Shown one piece after another: positions 56,944 to 64,000 of a DNA stretch of 64,000 bases. The stretch lies in contig NC_081181.1 in NCBI RefSeq assembly GCF_029867415.1, forward strand, positions 72,264,144 to 72,328,143, written 5' to 3'. The stretch is from Vicia villosa (taxonomy: Eukaryota; Streptophyta; Magnoliopsida; Fabales; Fabaceae). Every line of letters starts with the position of its first letter. Positions within the stretch are counted from its first letter, which is position 1. Below the pieces are notes generated by a model that did not search any database, had not been told where the DNA came from, and worked only from the letters and a program-made list of their open reading frames with translations. Made by a program: the position numbers and the translations under genes.

Positions 56944-57780
56944 TTAATTGATCTTTTCGTGATTAGGCATAGGAGCAATGATCACTGCAGGAGTTTTTGG
57001 ATGAGGGAATTCAATTTCACCATCATCGATCATATCTTGGATCTTGTTCTTTAATGGCCAACAATCATTTGTGTCATGTCCAGGGCTATTGGAGTGATAT
57101 GCGCACCTCGCATTGGGTTTATAGCTAGGAGCGGAAGTGTTGGGCTTTATAGGAGGATCCCTCATAGTAATCAAGTTTTCCTTCAACAAATGTTGTGATG
57201 CCTGAGCTAGCGACACATTGATCTTTGTGAATTGACGCCTGGGTGTGTCTTGTTTGTTTTGACGACCTTGTTGAGGCACTGGTGTGGAGCTCAGAATTGT
57301 CCCCATAGATTGGTTGTGTTCATTGCGACCTTTCCGATTGTGCACAACATTAGTCAGGTGAGGTTCCTTAGGTGAGTTGAAGTCGATGATCTTTTCATCA
57401 ATTAAGTCTTGGATCTTGTGCTTCAATAGCCAACAATCCTCTGTATCATGACTAGGACTATTCGAATGATAAGCACATCTTGCATGGTACTTATACCCAG
57501 GAGTGGGATTGGTAGGAAATGACTATGGAGGCAATAGAGTTATCAAGTTCTGATTGAGCAGTTGTTGCAGAACTTGAGACAGCGGCATGGGTAACGGCGA
57601 AAATGATCGCTTAGGCTTGGATCTCTGATTATCTTGACCACCTTGATGCTTATGTTGACTCTTCTCTTTCTCGATCAGAAGTGCCTTCAATTCTTCTTGC
57701 CCCTTGGCCAAGTGAAAGATTATTTTTCGGAACTGGTTATTCTGAGCCTGAAGATTTTTGACAGATTGTTCGAGATCCAT
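56944..57780 (-). pseudogene. Ogre-like gag remnant with duplicated zinc-binding module
   Basis: The likely start is MDLEQSVKNLQAQNN at 57780, a coiled-coil beginning typical of legume Gag; an open frame extends further upstream to 58077. The capsid domain is missing. Two related modules follow. The first contains RCAYHSNSPSHDTEDCW...KHKIQDLID (about 57490-57400); the second contains RCAYHSNSPGHDTNDCW...KNKIQDMID (about 57115-57025). Each is preceded by a similar QxLLxxNLIT.. stretch. A TAG near 57523-57525, at the start of the first module, splits the frame. Both keep C-x-x-H and H...C residues of the Ogre/Athila-type motif. Confidence 0.75.
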
Positions 57781-58077
57781 TTTCTTGCTGAAATAAACAG
57801 CGAGGTCGGATGAGAGGTCTATTGTAAGAAACCTATTATGCGATGTTATGAATGCAAATGCAATATTTTCAAGGATCTTTAGGAATTTAGTTAGCAACAT
57901 TAGAAAATGATTTGGTCGCGTCTTTGTCTGAAGAATTATGAATTTTGTCTTTGAACGTCTTTCTTTGAGAACCAAGCTCACCATATCGAGTGGGTCATCG
58001 CCTCTGATTCGGGATACTTTTGAATTTGAAAGTATATGGCTAGAGGAAAATGAATCCTCTTGCCCCTTGATAGGCAC

Positions 58078-58963
58078 TGTGTCTTTGAATTGGAAGGTAT
58101 ATGGCCAGAGGAAAATAGGTCATCTTGCCCCTTGATTAGGAAATCAACCTTTGATAGAGGTACATGAAATTGTGCGCCCTAAATCCCTAAGATCCTTGAA
58201 AGGGTTAGTTAAATCATGTTATGCTTATGATAGCATGATGTCATGATGTTATGTGAATGCAGCTCATTATACACAGCGTGAGATAGTAAGGGTAAACAAG
58301 TCTTTTAGCACAACCTGCAGGGAAACCAAGGTTAGTAGCAAACACAAACAAGTCACACAAGTCACACAATTTCCTTAGGCTTGGCTTGCATTGAGTTTAG
58401 ATCATGTGGGATACCCTTCCCCAAAGGTATTTCTAAGGATAAAGATGATATCAGCAACGGGTTCTACCGAGTTACCCAAAATTGTCAGCCCTCCTAAAGC
58501 ACCCTCGAACATGATACATACATACCATGCAATGATACTTTGAGAAAGAACCTATCTGAGCTGTAGTATCGGGTAGCGACTATGCTCTCAACATACATCA
58601 AGAGTAGTCCCCCCACTACGTTCCTAAAAGTCAAGATGGGTTAAAGGTAACTAAAGGTCCTTAAGCTCCGACTCACCTACAGATATCCACACAAACCTCT
58701 CTCATGCAAAAGAGGCATGCGAACACCCATAGAGGCCTAACTTAAGCGTGAACGCTCATATTGACCAATCCTCCACATATATGAAGGAGGTCGCCATGAC
58801 TATGCCACTTCCTATCTTAGGTGTACTTGAATCCGGGTGTAGGATTCGTCCTTCATTTAATTCCCAAAACAGCCCTGAAAAATAAAACAAGCAAAGCAAA
58901 CAATAGAAAACAATTAAGTGAATCCTAAGATTTTAAGGTAACCCCTCTTTTATAAGAAAATTC
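58078..58963. other. 5' leader of the nested Ogre-like element
   Basis: Untranslated leader between primer site and gag. It shares sequence, inverted, with 63462-64000 ('gataatatca.caacgggttcta', 'gtagcgactatg'). It contains a ~67-bp imperfect duplication at about 58030-58140. Confidence 0.7.
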
Positions 58964-58981
58964 TCCCCAGCAGAGTCGTCA
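58964..58981 (-). promoter_or_regulatory. primer-binding site, tRNA-Arg type, two mismatches
   Basis: On the minus strand TGACGACTCTGCTGGGGA, four bases (GAAC) after the 5' LTR. Compared with the intact site at 63444 it has two transitions. Confidence 0.85.
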
Positions 58982-58985
58982 GTTC

Positions 58986-61927
58986 TGTCATACGGTGAAC
59001 TGACTTTATTTGAAATTCTCCCCAGAATAGCCTTTCGTTTAGGCAGCCAGAGGATACCTCAGCCTTTCGTAGGCAACGTCCGAGGGACTAGATCATGTTT
59101 AGTGTATCGAAGGCAGCATCATTAGGGACTCATGATCTTTGTATTATTCGAGGCAACATGGCTGAGGTATCCTCGTATTCGAGGGACATGGCTATTCTGC
59201 AAAAACACAAGGCAAGAAGGCAACAGGCAACAAGAGGGGTTACCAAAAATTGTGCGTGGGTGCAACAATCACGTGATTAAATTCATAAATTTTATCTTAT
59301 AATTAAGTGATTCTAATTTGATTAACAGGCTTGCACTCCCTAAGATTACTAACCACATCAATTAATATGGGGAAAGGGAAAAAGAAACCAGCGGGGGGAA
59401 AGGGAGAATGAAGCCAGCGGATCAATTGTGCTACAGGTCTAACATAAGTAATAATTAAAAATAAATCAGGATTTTAGGGTTACCGACTATTGAGCTTTGA
59501 CGGTTGGCAAATCCTGAAAATTGGAAAAGGGAAAATAAACAAGAAGGAGTGAGTGTATTATCAATTCAAATGAGAATTATGGTTAATCTTAATTAAATAA
59601 AGAAAGTGAAATAAAATAGAATTTAAAATAGAAATAAAATTGAACTTAGCTTTTGATTTGATCTGATATGGTTTGTAGTCGGAGGTAGCCTCGAGGTTAA
59701 CCCTGAAAAATGGGCAAAAATAAATAAGACGCGTGAGTGCAAAATAGTCCATTGACTTTCGAGGTTTTAGCCCTAATTACAAATTTGTAATGTAAATAAA
59801 GAATAAATAATAAAATAAAAGAAAATAGAGTCAGGACTTAGCTTCGTAAAAGGCGAGGCGCGTAGTTGGAAGTCATCTGATAATTACCCTGAAAAAGGAA
59901 TGCACAAAAAATATTTTTTAGTGTAGGCATGACCTGTGTAAACCCTGATTAGGACACAAGTTAACCATGTTTAATAAAATAAATGAAATCGAATTAATTA
60001 ATTAATGGTTTTATCCTAATTAATTAAATCGATGAAAGTAAAATTTCGATTACATTGTCTAACCCTAATAAGTATTAAAATATTAACCTACTAAGTTAAA
60101 TTAACCATTTAATTATTTTTAAATCAAGAAAGAAAAGAAAAAATATTATTAGTGATTAAATCAAATTAATCATCTAAACATATTCTTTTAAAATAAATAA
60201 ATGTTTTTATGAAAAGAAAAAATAAATTTGGAAGAAGTTTTATTAAAAGAATATTCAAAAGAAACTTTGAAGAAATAAAAATAAATAAGTAATATATAAA
60301 AATAAAAATAAGGAAAAAAAACTAAGTTTATATAAAAAATAAAAAAAGGGTTAGAAAATCCTTAGCTGGGATACTGCGTGGTGGTGCCTTGAAGGAGTAT
60401 GGTGAGCCTGCGTGCATCTGGAACTCTCCGATCCGTCTTAGCGTTGATCCTACGGCTGCCAGGCGAGGGTACATGGTGAGTACTCTCACACACGATCCAC
60501 TGAACCTGCAGAATAACAACATGTAAACGAATAATAAAAAAAATGGTAAGGCGCAATCCTAGGGATCGAACTCGCGTCACTTAAGGATAACACGGCAACG
60601 CCTTGCCAACGAAACTGCTTTGATTTGGTGTTAGTAATGTCATCTGTATACATAACATCCAATAAAACGTGCGTGACAAATTTTAAACAAAACCAACACG
60701 CGCCCTCGTTCTTCTTCTTCGTTAGACTTTCTCAACACACAGAATCTTAGCCCACGGTTACTTGTCATGGTCATAGGTCTCCCTGCAAATCATCATTAAA
60801 TAATGCAAAAGAATAACCCATATTAAGTAAAAGACATATTCTGAACATGATGAGGCTATTAGTTTTGGACAATTTTGCCTTTATTCCGAACCCCCAATCA
60901 GAAGCTCTCAAAACCTAGTCATGGTGAATTCTGTATTTTGCGATGAAACTCAAATCAAAGCATCTAGATACGTTGTAAACATGAAGGTGAACACAAATAT
61001 ACAAGTAAATTACGTTTATGATTCGTGAAGTTGCAAAATCGAAAAATAAAAAAAAATCACGAGCAAACCGTGAGTGTCTGGATGATGATTCCGAGTGCTT
61101 TAGGCTTCGATATTGATGGGGAAACGATCCAGAATACTCCAGGAACACGCTTTAATCTCCAGAAGCCTCTGAGTATCCCTTAAATTCCCAACTCGAATCC
61201 GAAATTTTCTTGAAGTTTTCTGAGTTTAGTATTGGTGTTGCTGGGCTGCGAATCCTCTCCCTTTGCCTCTGAATTCATCCAAGTATTTATGGGGAACAAG
61301 TAGGTTAACAAAATTGGATTCAATCTTGGCAAAATTGGAATTTGAGATGTGATTGAATCTTTGATTATGCAGCTTTCCAAAATTTGCCAATTTCAATCAT
61401 TTTTTCCCAAATTTTGCCTTACACGAATATTTGATAGTTTGGTCACCTAATCATAAAAAAACAAATCCTTTGATCTAAATCTATTTATTATATATTTTAT
61501 TTAATCTATTTAATATTTAAATGAATAAGAATTCATATAAATATAAATAAAAGCCACAAAAAATAAAATAATAGACTTAGGGATCTTGAATTAGCCCATG
61601 GATGAGATTTAATTGGGTTGAATCAAATGAAAGTTTAATGCACCAATTATATAATTATTTTGATGATGGCCCAATACTCAAAAAGTTAGAATTTTGCTAA
61701 TTAGGTTTTTTGGCCCTTTTCTTGAAAATCGTCCGACTTGCGCCAATCATATCTTTCTCATTTCTAGTCATATGGAGGTATCATAACCTGACTTTTCCTT
61801 GAAAAAGGCAAAACCCTAGTTGGAAGGCTGTTGTTCAGGAGAATGCGCATTCAGTCAAGTCTCGAGCTTTTGATATTCAAATGAGCTTGAGTATAAAAAT
61901 GTGATGGGCAAATTTTGGGGTATGACA
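58986..61927 (-). repeat. 5' LTR of the nested Ogre-like element, with two deletions
   Basis: 2942 bp. Relative to the other LTR it lacks 49671-50140 (replaced by about 7 nt, 59017-59023) and about 52785-52903. The rest aligns with few substitutions. Confidence 0.92.
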
Positions 61928-61932
61928 GGGGG

Positions 61933-63439
61933 GTTTCTGATCTAGATGAAATTGGGCCAAATTAGGGGCTCCATTGAACTTAGGAAGCGATTTCCAATTG
62001 GTCCATGGTTGTATTTGGAATTCATGTGCAGTATTTTGTGAGTTTAATCTATGCAGGTCTATGGCTACTCACGAAAACTGTGGGCAAAAGGTATCCACCT
62101 ATTCCAGAAACGTTCCACGAAGAAGAAGAAAGGGTTCGATATCTGGCCCTTACATATTTTTTCTCCTTGCCTTAGGAAGCGATTTCCTTTTTTTGTGCAA
62201 CTTTTCAGGGTTATCTCAAGATCCTTCGACTACGTGCCATGCCAGTCGAAAAGTTAAGTTTTCTGAATCCCTATTTAATTTAATATTATTTTACTTTTTA
62301 TTTTATCTTTTTCCTTAAATTAGGGTTTGTCCCGCGTAGTCAATGAACTCCTCCTACACTCACCCCTTTTGTTCATTCTTCCTTTGCCAATTTTTAGGGT
62401 TAACCAACCATTAAAGCTCGAAACTTCGGTAACCCTAAACTCGATTATTCTTTAATTATTACCTGTGTTAAACCTATTGCTTTAATGGGTTATCTTATTG
62501 CCTTTTTTCCCCTTCCCCGTGGCTTATTTTGTAACTGCTCCTGGTTGTATTGTTTGGCCTTGAAGGCACTTAAACTGTTATTATAACTGCGTGGTTAGTA
62601 GTTCTAGGGAGTGCAATTCTGAGCAGAATTAGAGTAACTAATTTACAAGATAATATTATCTGAATTGAATCACGTGATTGTGCATCCACACACCTTTTAT
62701 GGTAATCCCTCTGTTGCCTGTTGCCTGTTGCCTTTTTTCAGTGCAGAATAGTCAAGTCCCTCGAATACGAGGACGTCTCAGCAATGTTGCCCTCAGTTCA
62801 TTCTTGTCACAAAAAGATCATAAGTCCCAATGATTCTGCCTTCGGTTCGGTTATATGATCTCGTCCCTCGAAGTTGCCTACGATATGCTGAGGTGTCCTC
62901 TTGGTTGCCTAATAACGACTATTCTTTTCCTTCCCTTAGACTACCTGCCCTCTCTATGGCAAGGGACAGTCTTATTGCGAACGAACTCTCGATGACCCTT
63001 TAACCTCCAAATAAAAGGACTTCCTACCCCTCTTATGGTATGGATAGCCCTGAAAGGCTAAAAGAACCTTTTTAATAAGGGTAATTACCTTCTAATTGCT
63101 TGCTCAGGTTTAAAAATCTTTTTCTTACACTTTATCAAAACCCTCCAAAAAGGCTACGCTTATTTACAAGCTAAAGCCCTTATTTCAAATCTTTTTCTTT
63201 ATTCACTGCAAACATTTTCAAACAAAAAGTGAGCTAAGAAATTAAGAGCCCATGGAAAACCATGGATGCAAAGGGTGCCTTACACCTTCCCTTTGTATAA
63301 ATTACCCCCCGAACTCAAGATTTCTTTTAAAAGGTTTTTCCTGTTCTTTTAGCCTTTCTATTAATTTGGATCAAATAAAAGTCGGTGGCGACTCTTGCTA
63401 TCCGCGACATTTCTTTAAAAGTCAGTTCACCGTATTACA
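61933..63439 (+). repeat. plus-strand Ogre-like LTR, second part
   Basis: Continues the LTR interrupted at 49639 and ends GTATTACA (expected GTATGACA). It contains the Ogre-like block, inverted relative to 49790, near 63250-63295. No gene is present. Confidence 0.88.
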
Positions 63440-64000
63440 GAACTGGCGACTCCGCTGGGGAGAATTTTCGAATAAAAGAGGGGTTACCTTAAAATTTTAG
63501 GATCACTTAAATGTTTTCTATTGTTTGCTTTGCTTGCTTTATTTTTCAGGGACGCTTTGGGAATAAATGAAGGACGAATCCTACACCCGGATTCAAGTAC
63601 ACTTAAGATAGGAGTGGCATAGTCATGGCGACCTCTTTCACATATGTGGGAGATGAGTCAATATGAAGTTCATGCTTGAGTTAGGACTCCATAGCTATAT
63701 GCACACCTTTCTCAAATGAGGGAGGTCTATGTATGTGCCCGTGGGTGCGCCGGAGCTCAAGGACCTTTAGTCACCTTTAACCCATCTTGGCCTTTAGGAA
63801 CGTAGTGGGGCGACTAATCTTGACAACTGTTAAGAACATAGTCGCTACCCGATACTACAATTCAGATAGGTTCTTTCTCAAATTATCATTGCATGATGCG
63901 AATGTATCATGTTCGAGGGTGCTTTAGAAAGGTTGATAATTCTGAATAACTCATAGAACCCGTTGCTGATTTCATCTTATCCATAGAAGTACCTCTGGGA
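63440..64000 (+). mobile_element. start of the interior of the plus-strand Ogre-like element
   Basis: Spacer GAAC, then primer site, then a leader that matches the inverted leader of the nested element. The coding region would begin beyond the window. Confidence 0.88.
63444..63461 (+). promoter_or_regulatory. primer-binding site complementary to tRNA-Arg
   Basis: TGGCGACTCCGCTGGGGA is complementary, as I recall the plant sequence, to the CCA end of a tRNA-Arg, the known primer of Ogre elements. Confidence 0.88.

Larger units (their letters stand above)
49640..61927 (-). mobile_element. non-autonomous Ogre-like Ty3/gypsy element nested in an Ogre-like LTR
   Basis: LTRs at 49640-53162 and 58986-61927 share TGTCATAC...GTATGACA ends and are flanked by GGGGG (49635-49639 and 61928-61932). 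The tRNA-Arg-type primer site lies beside the right LTR on the minus strand, fixing the orientation. The interior (53163-58985, about 5.8 kb) holds only a short gag remnant and tandem repeats; no protease, RT, RNase H or integrase motif was seen. It must have depended on proteins from a related element. Confidence 0.92.

Overview
The window looks like repeat-dense nuclear DNA from a legume (Fabaceae), most likely the pea/vetch/clover/Medicago group. Three things point there: large Ogre-like Ty3/gypsy elements primed by tRNA-Arg; a copia element of the Sirevirus type; and one matrix-metalloproteinase-like host gene carrying an active-site change that I recall as legume-specific. There are no bacterial-style genes. 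Almost everything is transposon, and the only host gene with an intact reading frame is the metalloproteinase-like gene at 40772-41770.

Layout. 1-4502: minus-strand Ogre-like LTR running off the left edge. 4503-8432: anonymous DNA with a tRNA-like stretch, interrupted by a 5'-truncated L1 LINE (about 5130-7946). 8433-18705: minus-strand Sirevirus with TSD GTGTT. Its RT and RNase H are missing, and an envelope-like ORF with its own upstream promoter-like region follows the truncated pol. 18761-27342: Tekay-type chromovirus with an abnormal left side, where a solo-like LTR plus 441 bp of flank is joined to mid-gag, and the same 2,286-bp block recurs on the right. 27806-28853: two decayed copies of the metalloproteinase locus. 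29470-39925: a pristine minus-strand Tat-lineage element with TSD ATAAG, LTRs identical by eye, an uninterrupted 1956-aa gag-pol and a complete antisense gene with TATA box and two introns. 40341-41770: the intact metalloproteinase-like gene, with a LINE tail in its promoter. 42183-42342: a SINE with its target-site duplication.

42567-64000 is a three-deep nest. A CACTA transposon (left end at 42567, broken tnp2 transposase) is cut at 48068 by a plus-strand Ogre-like LTR (TSD ATGAT). That LTR is itself split by a complete minus-strand non-autonomous Ogre-like element (49640-61927, TSD GGGGG). The outer LTR resumes at 61933, ends at 63439, and is followed by its tRNA-Arg primer site and leader.

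How the parts relate. The host locus is a tandem metalloproteinase cluster broken up by insertions. The Tat element separates decayed copy B from intact copy C and appears to be the youngest large insertion, since its LTRs show no difference. The Tekay LTRs (about eight differences in 1845 bp) and Sirevirus LTRs (about ten in 1212 bp) are older. The most biologically interesting items are the probable pseudo-protease, the spliced antisense gene in the Tat element, the RT-less Sirevirus with a self-contained extra gene, and the chimeric Tekay block. All assignments come from reading the sequence and from family knowledge; no database search was run.
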